Source of the DNA: Streptomyces qaidamensis
GTDB lineage: Bacteria; Actinomycetota; Actinomycetes; Streptomycetales; Streptomycetaceae
NCBI RefSeq assembly: GCF_001611795.1
Contig: NZ_CP015098.1
Span: 1,364,001 to 1,428,000, forward strand
Length of the DNA stretch: 64,000 bases
Direction of reading: 5' to 3'
The first letter of the stretch is position 1. Every line of letters begins with the position of its first letter. Made by a program: the position numbers and the translations under genes. Of this stretch, positions 43,372 through 51,422 are shown one piece after another. Below the pieces are notes generated by a model. It worked only from the letters and a program-made list of their open reading frames with translations, did no database searches and had not been told where the DNA came from.

Positions 43372-43826
43372 AGCGCAGTGCGGGTCTGCTGCTCTTCCAC
43401 ACCACGGACCACGGCCTCGAAGTACTGCTCGGGCACATGGGCGGCCCGTTCTTCGCCCGGCGCGACGCCGGGGCGTGGACCGTCCCCAAGGGCGAGTACG
43501 AGCCGGACGAGCCCGCCTGGGAGGCCGCCCGGCGCGAGTTCCGGGAGGAAGTGGGGCTGGCCCCGCCCGACGGCGAGGCCATCGACCTCGGCGAGGTCCG
43601 GCAGACAGGCGGCAAGATCGTCACGGCCTGGGCGGTCCGGGCGGATCTCGACCCGGCGGCGATCGTGCCCGGCACGTTCCGGACGGAGTGGCCGCCGCGC
43701 TCCGGGCGGCTCCAGGAGTTCCCCGAGCTGGACCGGGTGGCGTGGTTCGGGCTCGACCGGGCCCGCGCGCTGATCGTCAAGGCGCAGGCGGCGTTTCTCG
43801 ACCGGCTTGCGGAGCACTCGCCCTGA
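43368..43826 (+). CDS. NUDIX hydrolase
   Basis: 152 residues. GTG 43368 overlaps the ligase stop, and GGAGG lies 6-10 nt upstream. The N-terminus KRSAGLLLFHTTDHGLEVLLGHMGGPFF leads to WTVPKGEYEPDEPAWEAARREFREEVGL (complete Nudix box, G-x5-E-x7-REF-x-EE-x-G-L). The closest known pattern is the diadenosine-polyphosphate/NTP pyrophosphohydrolase (MutT/Ap4A) group. Its coupling to a ligase, which releases AMP intermediates, hints at nucleotide or adenylate clean-up; this is inference. Confidence 0.92.
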   Translation: MKRSAGLLLFHTTDHGLEVLLGHMGGPFFARRDAGAWTVPKGEYEPDEPAWEAARREFREEVGLAPPDGEAIDLGEVRQTGGKIVTAWAVRADLDPAAIVPGTFRTEWPPRSGRLQEFPELDRVAWFGLDRARALIVKAQAAFLDRLAEHSP

Positions 43827-43902
43827 GGAGACGCTCCCGCGTTGCGGTCCCCACCGCCGCGCGGGAAGGTCGAGACACAGCCCGCTCCGAGGGAGGTCAG
43901 CC

Positions 43903-45288
43903 ATGCCCATCGCAACGGTGAACCCGGCGAACGGCGAGACGCTCAAGACGTACGAGGCCATGGACGAGCAGGAGATCGAGCGCCGGCTCCAGCTCGCGGA
44001 GGCCACGTTCCGCACGTACCGGACGACGACCTTCGACGAGCGCGCCCGGCTGCTGCACCGGGCCGCCGACCTCCTCGAAGAGGACCAGCAGGACATCGCC
44101 CGCGTGATGACCACCGAGATGGGCAAGCCGATCCAGCAGGCCCGCGCCGAGGCGGCGAAGTGCGCCAAGGCGATGCGCTGGTACGCCGACCACGCCGAGG
44201 AACTGCTCGCCGACGAGGAGCCGGCCGACTCCGACGTGAAGGACTCCGGAGCCTCCCGCGTCCGGGTGCGCTACCGCCCGCTCGGGCCGGTGCTCGCGGT
44301 GATGCCGTGGAACTTCCCGCTGTGGCAGGTGGTCCGTTTCGCCGCTCCCGCGCTGATGGCGGGCAACGTGGGCCTGCTCAAGCACGCCTCGAACGTCCCG
44401 CAGACCGCCCTCTACCTGGAGGATCTCTTCCACCGTGCGGGCTTCACCGAGGGCACCTTCCAGACCCTGCTGATCGGCTCCGCCGCGGTCGACGAGATCC
44501 TGCGCGACGAGCGGGTCAAGGCCGCCACCCTCACGGGCAGCGAGCCCGCGGGGCGCGCGGTCGCCTCCACCGCCGGGGAGATGATCAAGAAGACGGTGCT
44601 GGAGCTGGGCGGCAGCGACCCGTTCGTCGTGATGCCCTCCGCCGACATCGACCGGGCCGCGAAGGTCGCGGTGACCGCGCGGGTGCAGAACACCGGGCAG
44701 TCCTGCATCGCCGCGAAGCGGTTCATCGTGCACACGGACGTCTACGACGCCTTCGCCGAGCGGTTCGCCGACGGCATGAAGGCGCTGAAGGTCGGCGACC
44801 CCCTGGCCGACGACACCGAGGTCGGGCCGCTCTCCAGCGAGCAGGGGCGGCGTGATCTGGAGGAGCTGGTCGACGACGCGGTGCGCAGCGGGGCGCAGGT
44901 GCTGTGCGGTGGCGCACGGCCGGACGGGCCGGGCTGGTACTACGCGCCGACGATCCTCGCCGGCATCACCCGGGAGATGCGGATCCATCGGGAGGAGGCG
45001 TTCGGGCCGGTCGCCACGCTGTACCGGGCGGCCGACCTGGACGAGGCCGTACTGATCGCGAACGATTCGCCGTTCGGACTGAGTTCGAACGTGTGGACGC
45101 GGGACGAGGACGAGGTCGACCGGTTCGTACGGGATCTGGAGGCCGGCGGGGTGTTCTTCAACGGCATGACGGCGTCCCATCCGGCGTTCCCGTTCGGCGG
45201 TGTGAAGCGGTCCGGGTACGGGCGTGAGCTGTCCGGGCACGGAATCCGGGAGTTCTGCAACATCACCACTGTTTGGCATGGTGCGTGA
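43903..45288 (+). CDS. gabD: NADP-dependent succinate-semialdehyde dehydrogenase
   Basis: 461 residues from ATG 43903, with GGGAGG upstream. Aldehyde-dehydrogenase landmarks: TEMGKPIQQARAEAAKCAKAMRWYADHAE, MPWNFPLWQVVRFAAPALMAGN, LELGGSDPFVV (general-base Glu), NTGQSCIAAKRF (catalytic Cys) and FPFGGVKRSGYGRELSGHGIREFCN. The MPIATVNPANGE start and short length match the Streptomyces/Synechococcus-type SSADH, which oxidises succinate semialdehyde to succinate with NADP+. The gene symbol is by family similarity. It appears monocistronic. Confidence 0.92.
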   Translation: MPIATVNPANGETLKTYEAMDEQEIERRLQLAEATFRTYRTTTFDERARLLHRAADLLEEDQQDIARVMTTEMGKPIQQARAEAAKCAKAMRWYADHAEELLADEEPADSDVKDSGASRVRVRYRPLGPVLAVMPWNFPLWQVVRFAAPALMAGNVGLLKHASNVPQTALYLEDLFHRAGFTEGTFQTLLIGSAAVDEILRDERVKAATLTGSEPAGRAVASTAGEMIKKTVLELGGSDPFVVMPSADIDRAAKVAVTARVQNTGQSCIAAKRFIVHTDVYDAFAERFADGMKALKVGDPLADDTEVGPLSSEQGRRDLEELVDDAVRSGAQVLCGGARPDGPGWYYAPTILAGITREMRIHREEAFGPVATLYRAADLDEAVLIANDSPFGLSSNVWTRDEDEVDRFVRDLEAGGVFFNGMTASHPAFPFGGVKRSGYGRELSGHGIREFCNITTVWHGA

Positions 45289-45300
45289 GTGTTGCGGGGC

Positions 45301-45306
45301 TACGAT
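45301..45306 (+). promoter_or_regulatory. -10 box of a probable leaderless promoter for the DUF6213-like gene
   Basis: TACGAT ends 7 nt before the GTG start at 45314, so a transcript would start at the GTG. No good -35 box is visible. Confidence 0.45.
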
Positions 45307-45313
45307 CCCGTCT

Positions 45314-45550
45314 GTGAACCGCGAAGTGACTCTGCCTCTGATCGTCGACGACCGCGGGACCCTGCAGGTGGCTGCGGCGGATGTCAGCAAGCTGTTGCGG
45401 ACCGTGGGGGGTCGGTGGGTGCGGCTGGTGGAGGGCGGGGAGTCGGGGCTGGACGAGGACACGGTCGCCGAGTTGGCCATCGAGCTGGCGAAACTGGCCG
45501 ATCGGATCGATGTGGCCTGTATCGCGCACAGCAGTGGGGGCGCGACCTGA
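45314..45550 (+). CDS. Small DUF6213-like protein
   Basis: 78 residues from GTG 45314 (NREVTLPLIVDDRGTLQVAAADVSKLLRTVGGRWVRLVEGGESGLDEDTVAELAIELAKLADRIDVACIAHSS). A compact alpha/beta protein, mildly acidic, without membrane segments. This matches my memory of the Streptomyces family DUF6213, function unknown. There is no SD; a TACGAT box next to the start suggests leaderless translation. Confidence 0.75.
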   Translation: MNREVTLPLIVDDRGTLQVAAADVSKLLRTVGGRWVRLVEGGESGLDEDTVAELAIELAKLADRIDVACIAHSSGGAT

Positions 45551-45576
45551 GTCGTGCGGGTGCGGGTGTGTGGGGG

Positions 45577-45604
45577 CTTGTCGCGCAGTTCCCCGCGCCC
45601 CTAG
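45577..45604. repeat. Dispersed intergenic element, short version
   Basis: CGCGCAGTTCCCCGCGCCCCT followed by AGGG lies between the convergent DUF6213-like and TenA-like genes. It shares the CCCCGCGCCCC core with elements at 48464-48520 and 52485-52539 and is common in Streptomyces gene ends. Confidence 0.5.
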
Positions 45605-46257
45605 GGAGTCTTACTCAGCGCGCTCCAGAACATCGCCTCGTATGCCTGGAGCATGCGGCCGTAGGTGTGAGCTCGCTTCTCGTCGAGACGCCCGGCGTCC
45701 ACAGCCGCCTCCACCGCTGCCGTCGCCAGCCGGTCCAGGTCCGATGACGGCTCCGCGAAGAAGTCGAAGAAGGCGCAGGCCTCGTCGGTGAAACCGTAGT
45801 GCTCGCGCAGTGCGGTGGCGATGGTCGCGCAATAGCCGCCCCACGCCGAGAAGTTGGCCGTCAGGGCCAGGACCGCGTCCGCCGGTGCGGCGTTGAGCGC
45901 CAGCCAGGCCACGTACGCGGGGTACGCCTGGCAGCCGGGAAGCGGCTCGTACGACGTCTCCTGCGCGCCGCACGCCCGTGCGAAGGCGACCAGTCGCTCG
46001 CCCGCCAGCGCCTCGCCCTGCGCGAGGGTCGTGAAGAAGGCCGCGGCCTCCGGATCGGCCGCCGCGGAGCGGACGGCCAGGTACTCGAACGCCCCCCGGT
46101 CCGCGGGGATCACCCAGGTCTGTTCCAGGGCGAGCGCGGCGAGGGTGGTGCGGGATGCCGTACCGGCGGCGATCCGGGGGACCAAGGGGTTGGCCTCCGG
46201 GTCCGGGGCGAGGGCCGCCGTGGTCGTCCGCAACAGGTCCGGGGCCGAGTGCGTCAT
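45601..46257 (-). CDS. TenA/THI-4 family protein
   Basis: 218 residues from ATG 46257, with GGAGG upstream. The all-helical PqqC/TenA-like fold is suggested by QTWVIPADRGAFEYLAVRSAAADPEAAAFFTTLAQGEALAGERLVAFARACG, YPAYVAWLALNAAPADAVLALTANFSAWGGYCATIATALREHYG and DEACAFFDFFAEPSSDLDRLA. Classical TenA is a thiaminase II; the catalytic Cys is not clearly aligned, so the activity is uncertain. The C-terminus ends with a helix containing AYEAMFWSAL. The gene stands alone on the minus strand. Confidence 0.8.
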   Translation of the reverse strand: MTHSAPDLLRTTTAALAPDPEANPLVPRIAAGTASRTTLAALALEQTWVIPADRGAFEYLAVRSAAADPEAAAFFTTLAQGEALAGERLVAFARACGAQETSYEPLPGCQAYPAYVAWLALNAAPADAVLALTANFSAWGGYCATIATALREHYGFTDEACAFFDFFAEPSSDLDRLATAAVEAAVDAGRLDEKRAHTYGRMLQAYEAMFWSALSKTP

Positions 46258-46393
46258 CGCTTCCTCCGTCGTCGAGGTGTCGGGACGAGCCTGGCACGGC
46301 GTCCCCGGTACGGAGCAGTCCGGCGCGAAGCCGGCGTGCCCGCACGGGTTCTCCAACCCGACGGACACGCCGACGATGCCCTTCGGGGCAGTG

Positions 46394-47620
46394 CTAGCGG
46401 ATGGGCACGCCGGCGAGGGTCCGGGCGATCACCAGGCGCTGGATCTCGCTGGTGCCCTCGAAGATGGTGTAAATGGCCGCGTCCCGGTGCATGCGCTCGA
46501 CCGGGTACTCCCGGGTGTAGCCGTTGCCGCCGAGGATCTGGATCGCCTGGGCCGTGACCTTCTTGGCCGTCTCGCTCGCGAACAGCTTGGACATCGAGCC
46601 CTCGGCCGCGGTGAACGGCTTGCCGTTGACCGCCATCCAGGAGGCCCGCCAGACGAGGAGCCGGGCCGCGTCGATGGACGTGCGCATGTCGGCGAGCTGG
46701 AACGCCACGCCCTGGTTGTCGACGATCGGCCGCCCGAACTGCTCCCGGGTGGTGGCGTAGTCGAGGGCGACCTCGTACGCGGCCCGGGCGGTTCCGACGG
46801 CCATGGCGCCGACGGCCGGGCGCGAGGCCTCGAAGGTGGCCATCGCCGCGTTCTTCACGCGCTCCCCGCCCTGCCTGGCCTTCTCCCGGGCGCGGGCGAG
46901 CCGCTCGTCGAGCTTCTCCTTGCCGCCGAGCAGGCAGGATCCGGGCACCCGCACGTTGTCCAGGACGACCTCTGCGGTGTGCGAGGCGCGGATGCCGTGC
47001 TTCTTGAACTTCTGGCCCTGGGACAGCCCCTCGGTGCCCGGCGGGATGATGAACGAGGCGTGGCCCTTGGAGCCGAGCTCGGGATCGACGACCGCGACCA
47101 CGACGTGGACGTTGGCGATGCCGCCGTTGGTCGCCCAGGTCTTGGTGCCGTTGAGCACCCACTCGTCCTTGGCCTCGTCGTACACGGCCCGGGTGCGCAT
47201 GGAGGCCACGTCGGAGCCGGCGTCGGGCTCGGAGGAGCAGAACGCGGCGACCTTGACATCGTTGGCGTCGCCGTACATCTGGGGGATCCAGGTGCCGATC
47301 TGCTCCTCGGTACCGTTGGCGAGGACGCCGACGGCGGCGAGGCCGGTGCCGACGATGGACAGGGCGATGCCCGCGTCGCCCCAGAACAGCTCCTCCATCG
47401 CCATGGGGATGCCGAGGCCGGTCGGGTCGAAGTACTGCTGGGCGTAGAAGTCCAGGGAGTAGATGCCGACCTTGGCGGCCTCCTGGATGACCGGCCAGGG
47501 AGTCTCCTCACGCTCGTCCCATTCGGCGGCCGCGGGGCGGATCACATCGGCCGCGAAGCCGTGGATCCAGTCCCGGACCTCCTTCTGTTCGTCGTTGAGC
47601 TCCATGGTGAACTCGGCCAT
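46394..47620 (-). CDS. Acyl-CoA dehydrogenase
   Basis: 408 residues. Family landmarks: [143 protein letters not shown], and [42 protein letters not shown] with the catalytic Glu in YTIFEGTSE. It oxidises acyl-CoA to enoyl-CoA using FAD. It is divergent from a TetR gene across 172 bp with clear dyads, so it is likely repressed by that regulator. Confidence 0.96.
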   Translation of the reverse strand: MAEFTMELNDEQKEVRDWIHGFAADVIRPAAAEWDEREETPWPVIQEAAKVGIYSLDFYAQQYFDPTGLGIPMAMEELFWGDAGIALSIVGTGLAAVGVLANGTEEQIGTWIPQMYGDANDVKVAAFCSSEPDAGSDVASMRTRAVYDEAKDEWVLNGTKTWATNGGIANVHVVVAVVDPELGSKGHASFIIPPGTEGLSQGQKFKKHGIRASHTAEVVLDNVRVPGSCLLGGKEKLDERLARAREKARQGGERVKNAAMATFEASRPAVGAMAVGTARAAYEVALDYATTREQFGRPIVDNQGVAFQLADMRTSIDAARLLVWRASWMAVNGKPFTAAEGSMSKLFASETAKKVTAQAIQILGGNGYTREYPVERMHRDAAIYTIFEGTSEIQRLVIARTLAGVPIR

Positions 47621-47648
47621 GTCGTCCCCTCCAGCTGTACACGTGCAT

Positions 47649-47676
47649 GTTACTTGCGGTAACAGCAGTCTGTTAC
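47649..47676. promoter_or_regulatory. Probable TetR operator between acyl-CoA dehydrogenase and tetR
   Basis: GTAACAG-CAGT-CTGTTAC (47659-47676) is a perfect 7-bp-arm inverted repeat. A further GTTAC at 47649-47653 pairs with GTAAC at 47659-47663, giving nested half-sites. It lies 39 bp before the dehydrogenase start. GTTAC/GTAAC dyads are typical of TetR regulators of fatty-acid catabolism. Confidence 0.7.
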
Positions 47677-47792
47677 CGGTGGGTAGTCGAAGTCAACTCC
47701 TACCGACCGGTCGGCACCCGTCCGGCGTCCTGGGCATGCTTCAGTGTTAGTTTGCGCAGGCGTTATCGAAACAGCACGGGTGGGGAGAGACC

Positions 47793-48437
47793 ATGGACAC
47801 CACGCAGCGGACCGATCAGCAACGGTCCGCCGATCGCCGTCGGCGTGAGCTGCTGGAAGCCGCCGACCGAGTGGTGCTGCGCGACGGCCCGCAGGCCTCG
47901 ATGAACGCGATCGCGGCGGAAGCCGGCATCACCAAGCCCATTCTCTACCGGCACTTCGGCGACAAGGGCGGACTTTACGCAGCCCTTGCCATGCGGCACA
48001 CCGACGCCCTGCTGGACTCGCTGCGGGCGGCGCTGGACGCGCCGGCGGACCGGCGGGAGCGGGTCGAGGCGACGCTGGACACCTACCTCGCGGCGATCGA
48101 GGCGCGGCCCCAGGTGTACCGGTTCCTGATGCACCCGGCGGAGGGGAGCCAGCCGGGCGATTCGGGCTTCGATGTCGGCAAGCACAGTGCGCCGTTGCTG
48201 CGGCGGATGGGTGAGGAACTGGCGCAGGTCATCGAGGAGCGGCTGGATCTCGGGCCGGGCGGGCAGCAGCTCGCTCGCGTGTGGGGGCACGGGATCGTCG
48301 GCATGATGCATGCGGCCGGGGACTGGTGGCTGGGGGAACGGCCCTGTTCTCGTGCGGAGTTGGTGCGGAGTCTGGCGGATCTGCTGTGGGGGCGTCTTGC
48401 GGCGGCCGGGGACAGGGTCGGGGGTCCGGGGTTCTGA
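47793..48437 (+). CDS. TetR/AcrR-family transcriptional regulator
   Basis: 214 residues. HTH at about 20-65 (ELLEAADRVVLRDGPQASMNAIAAEAGITKPILYRHFGDKGGLYAAL) with a long helical ligand-binding domain (TLDTYLAAIEARPQVYRFLMHPAEG...WGHGIVGMMHAAGDWWLGERPCSRAELVRSLADLLWGRL). It is preceded by a purine-rich GGGGAGAG. By position it should regulate the divergent acyl-CoA dehydrogenase and itself via the GTAACAG dyad. The ligand may be an acyl-CoA. Confidence 0.92.
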   Translation: MDTTQRTDQQRSADRRRRELLEAADRVVLRDGPQASMNAIAAEAGITKPILYRHFGDKGGLYAALAMRHTDALLDSLRAALDAPADRRERVEATLDTYLAAIEARPQVYRFLMHPAEGSQPGDSGFDVGKHSAPLLRRMGEELAQVIEERLDLGPGGQQLARVWGHGIVGMMHAAGDWWLGERPCSRAELVRSLADLLWGRLAAAGDRVGGPGF

Positions 48438-48463
48438 CCGTTGTGGTTCGGCTGACCGCCCGT

Positions 48464-48520
48464 GGGCGTTGTTCGCGCCCACGTGGCGGAGCCGCAGTTG
48501 AGCACAGCCCCGCGCCCCTG
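48464..48520. repeat. Dispersed intergenic element (CCACGNGGCGGAGCCGCAG type)
   Basis: The segment with CGCCCACGTGGCGGAGCCGC, then TTGAGCACAGCCCCGCGCCCC, is about 80-85 % identical by eye to 52485-52539. It lies between the convergent tetR and def genes and contains GGCGGAGCCGC dyads. Likely a repeated gene-end element of this genus. Confidence 0.65.
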
Positions 48521-48525
48521 AGGAG

Positions 48526-49071
48526 TCACCCCACCCGGCGCCATGAAGCCCTGGCCACTTGGCGCATCAGTCTGCGGTGGCGCCAGCCGCTCAGGTGGTC
48601 CGCGTAGATGCGGCCTTCCAAGTGATCGCACTCGTGCTGCAGGCAGCGGGCGAAGAAGCCCGTGCCGTGGACGGTGACCGGGTCGCCGGTCACCGTGAAG
48701 CCCTCGACCACCGCGTGGTCGTAGCGTTCCGTGCCCGCTTCCAGGCCCGGCAGGGACAGGCAGCCCTCCGGGCCCCGGATCACCACGCCGTCCGCCTCGG
48801 TCAGGCGGGGGTTGATCACATGGCCCACATGGCGGACGTCCTCGTCGTCCGGGCAGTCGTAGACGAACACCCGCAGCGGCTCGCCGACCTGGTTTGCGGC
48901 GAGCCCGACGCCCTGGGCCGCGTACATGGTCGCGAACAAGTCCTCGACCAGCCGGGCCAGTTCGGGACCGAAGTCGGTGACCTCCGCGCAGGGCGCGTGC
49001 AGGGCGGGGTCGCCGTGCAGGGTGAGGGGTCTCACGCGGCCGTGGGTGCCGGGGATGGGGCTCTGTCGCAT
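48526..49071 (-). CDS. def: Peptide deformylase
   Basis: 181 residues from ATG 49071 (MRQSPIPGTHGRVRPLTLHGDP); a GTG 39 nt upstream would add 13 residues. All three motifs are present: GVGLAANQVG (motif 1), EGCLSLPG (motif 2) and HECDHLEG (motif 3), the Cys and two His forming the metal site. It removes the formyl group from nascent proteins. The short C-terminal tail is basic (WRHRRLMRQVARASWRR). Streptomyces carries several def paralogues. Confidence 0.96.
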   Translation of the reverse strand: MRQSPIPGTHGRVRPLTLHGDPALHAPCAEVTDFGPELARLVEDLFATMYAAQGVGLAANQVGEPLRVFVYDCPDDEDVRHVGHVINPRLTEADGVVIRGPEGCLSLPGLEAGTERYDHAVVEGFTVTGDPVTVHGTGFFARCLQHECDHLEGRIYADHLSGWRHRRLMRQVARASWRRVG

Positions 49072-49133
49072 GGCGGCAAGAGTAAGGTCCTGTCGGTCCG
49101 CGCCTCCCACACGAGTTCGCCACAGTGCCGCGG

Positions 49134-49163
49134 TTCGGGAGTGCGAATGGATCTCGATAGGCT
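49134..49163 (+). promoter_or_regulatory. Probable vegetative promoter of the murT-gatD operon
   Basis: TTCGGG (49134-49139), an 18-nt spacer, and TAGGCT (49158-49163). The -10 box TAGGCT is a usual form for the main Streptomyces sigma factor. It is 66 nt before the murT start. Confidence 0.45.
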
Positions 49164-49229
49164 GAGGTCCACACCACGTGGCCGTCAGGCTTCAAGGCGC
49201 GGCGCGTACGCAAGGAGGATCGAGAACTG

Positions 49230-50468
49230 ATGGCAGGCAACTCGGACCCGCTCTCGCCGCGGGCCAAGCTGGCCGTGACCGCGGGCAAGGCGGTCGCGGC
49301 GGCATCGCGCGCCGCAGGGCGCGGCAGCGGTTCGGTGATCGGCGGCCGGGTCGCGCTGAAACTCGACCCCGACCTCCTCGCCCGGCTCGCCCAGAACCTG
49401 GACGTGATCCTGGTCTCCGCGACGAACGGCAAGACCACCACCACCCGGCTCATCGCCGAGGCCCTGCGCGCGGCGGGACCGGTCGTCTCCAACGCGCTCG
49501 GCGCCAACATGCCGGCCGGCATCACCTCGGCCCTCGCCGGCAGCTCGGACGCCCGCTACGGCGTCATCGAGGTCGACGAGAAGTACCTCGCCGGCGTCGC
49601 CCGGGACACCGCCCCGAAGTGCATCGCCCTGCTCAACCTCTCGCGCGACCAGCTCGACCGGGCCGCCGAGACCCGCATGCTCGCCGAGAACTGGCGGGAG
49701 GGACTCGCGGGTTCCAAGGCCGTGGTCGTGGCCAACTGCGACGACCCGCTGGTGGTGTGGGCGGCGTCGTCCTCCCCCAACGTGATCTGGGTCGCCGCGG
49801 GGCAGATGTGGAAGGACGACGCCTGGTCCTGCCCGTCGTGCGGCGGCGTGATGCAGCGCCCGGGCGACGACTGGTTCTGCGGCGAGTGCGGCTTCCGCCG
49901 TCCGACGCCGAGCTGGGCGCTCTCCGGCGACCACGTGCTCGACCCGCACGGCTCGGCCTGGCCGATCCACCTCCAGCTGCCCGGCCGCGCCAACAAGGCC
50001 AACGCCGCCTCCTCGGCCGCCGTCGCCGCCGTGTTCGGGGTGCCGCCGCAGGTCGCGCTGGAGCGCATGTACCAGGTGCAGGCGGTGGCCGGGCGCTACG
50101 ACGTCGTCCAGTTCCAGGGCCGTGACCTGCGACTGCTGCTCGCGAAGAACCCGGCCGGCTGGCTGGAGACGTTCTCCCTGATCGACCCGCCGCCCACCCC
50201 GGTCATCCTGTCGGTGAACGCGCGCTCCGCCGACGGCACCGACACCTCCTGGCTGTGGGACGTCGACTACTCGCGCCTGACCGGCCACCCGATCTGCGTC
50301 GTCGGCGACCGGCGGCTGGACCTGGCGGTGCGCCTGGAGGTCGCCGACCAGCACTTCCAGGTCTACGAGAACCTCGACCAGGCGGTGGCGGCGTGCCCGC
50401 CGGGCCGGATCGAGGTCATCGCCAACTACACGGCGTTCCAGGACCTGCGCCGCCGCGTCGGCAACTGA
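49230..50468 (+). CDS. murT: Lipid II isoglutaminyl synthase, Mur-ligase-like subunit MurT
   Basis: 412 residues; AAGGAGG lies upstream of ATG 49230. The Mur-ligase central domain has ATP site VSATNGKTTTTRLI, NALGANMPAGI and NLSRDQLDRAAE. A zinc-ribbon insertion CPSCGG...CGECGF (about 205-225) is diagnostic of MurT. The C-terminal DUF1727 domain is present (MYQVQAVAGRYDVVQFQGRDLRLLLAKNPAGWLETF...FQDLRRRV). With GatD it amidates the D-Glu of lipid II to iso-Gln in peptidoglycan synthesis. GatD is encoded 23 bp downstream. Confidence 0.96.
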   Translation: MAGNSDPLSPRAKLAVTAGKAVAAASRAAGRGSGSVIGGRVALKLDPDLLARLAQNLDVILVSATNGKTTTTRLIAEALRAAGPVVSNALGANMPAGITSALAGSSDARYGVIEVDEKYLAGVARDTAPKCIALLNLSRDQLDRAAETRMLAENWREGLAGSKAVVVANCDDPLVVWAASSSPNVIWVAAGQMWKDDAWSCPSCGGVMQRPGDDWFCGECGFRRPTPSWALSGDHVLDPHGSAWPIHLQLPGRANKANAASSAAVAAVFGVPPQVALERMYQVQAVAGRYDVVQFQGRDLRLLLAKNPAGWLETFSLIDPPPTPVILSVNARSADGTDTSWLWDVDYSRLTGHPICVVGDRRLDLAVRLEVADQHFQVYENLDQAVAACPPGRIEVIANYTAFQDLRRRVGN

Positions 50469-50491
50469 GCACGAGACGTCAGGGGACTTTT

Positions 50492-51220
50492 GTGAGCGAC
50501 AACCAACTGCGCATCGTCTGGATCTATCCCGACCTGCTCAGCACCTACGGCGACCAGGGCAACGTCCTCGTAGTCGAGCGCCGGGCCCAGCAGCGCCGCC
50601 TGGACGTGGCCCGCCTGGACGTGCGCAGCGACCAGCCGATCCCGACCTCCGGCGACATCTACCTCATCGGCGGCGGCGAGGACCGGCCGCAGCGGCTCGC
50701 CGCCGAGCGGCTGCGCCGGGACGGCGGCCTGACCCGTGCCGTGGAGAACGGCGCCATCGTGTTCTCCGTGTGCGCCGGCTACCAGATCCTCGGCCACGAG
50801 TTCATCAACGACCTCGGTCAGCGCGAGCCCGGCCTCGGGCTGCTGGACGTGGTGTCGACGCGCGGCGAGGGCGCCCGCTGCGTCGGTGACGTGCTGGGCG
50901 ACGTCGACCAGCGTCTCGGCCTGCCCCCGCTGACCGGCTTCGAGAACCACCAGGGCGTCACCCATCTGGGACCCACCGCCCGCCCCCTGGCCCAGGTGCG
51001 CTTCGGCAACGGCAACGGCACGGGCGACGGCACGGAGGGCGCGTACAACGACACCGTCTTCGGCACGTACATGCACGGTCCGGTACTCGCGCGCAACCCG
51101 CTGATCGCGGACCTGCTGCTGAAGCTGGCTCTCGACGTCAACGCGCTGCCGCCGACCGACGACCGCTGGTACGAGGCGCTGCGCAACGAGCGGATCGCCG
51201 CTGCTCAGCAGCCCGCTTAG
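50492..51220 (+). CDS. gatD: Lipid II isoglutaminyl synthase, glutamine amidotransferase subunit GatD
   Basis: 242 residues from GTG 50492, with AGGGGAC upstream. Class I glutamine amidotransferase of the CobB/CobQ type: IVWIYPDLLSTYGDQGNVLVVERRA, DIYLIGGGEDRPQ, the nucleophile in IVFSVCAGYQILG, and the catalytic His in FGTYMHGPVLARNP. It supplies ammonia from glutamine to MurT. A short Gly/Asn/Thr insert (FGNGNGTGDGTEG) before the last strand looks like lineage-specific expansion. Co-transcribed with murT. Confidence 0.96.
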   Translation: MSDNQLRIVWIYPDLLSTYGDQGNVLVVERRAQQRRLDVARLDVRSDQPIPTSGDIYLIGGGEDRPQRLAAERLRRDGGLTRAVENGAIVFSVCAGYQILGHEFINDLGQREPGLGLLDVVSTRGEGARCVGDVLGDVDQRLGLPPLTGFENHQGVTHLGPTARPLAQVRFGNGNGTGDGTEGAYNDTVFGTYMHGPVLARNPLIADLLLKLALDVNALPPTDDRWYEALRNERIAAAQQPA

Positions 51221-51328
51221 GCACAGCGCCGCAGCGTGCCCGAGGTACGCGTCAACCTGCTGGTCAACAGCCCGTATGACGGCCCATCCGCACAGGTGAG
51301 CGGGGTCGTCCAGCAGGCGGACGCGTGC

Positions 51329-51358
51329 TTCGGTCCGGCCCCTCGATGCCGCTAGGGT
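51329..51358 (+). promoter_or_regulatory. Probable promoter of pfkA
   Basis: TTCGGT (51329-51334), 18-nt spacer, TAGGGT (51353-51358), 64 nt before the pfkA start. It resembles the main vegetative consensus of Streptomyces. Confidence 0.45.
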
Positions 51359-51422
51359 GGCGGGGATTCCAGCCGGACAACGTGGTCCGGTCCCCGGCCC
51401 ACGTTGAGAAGGTATTCGGGCT

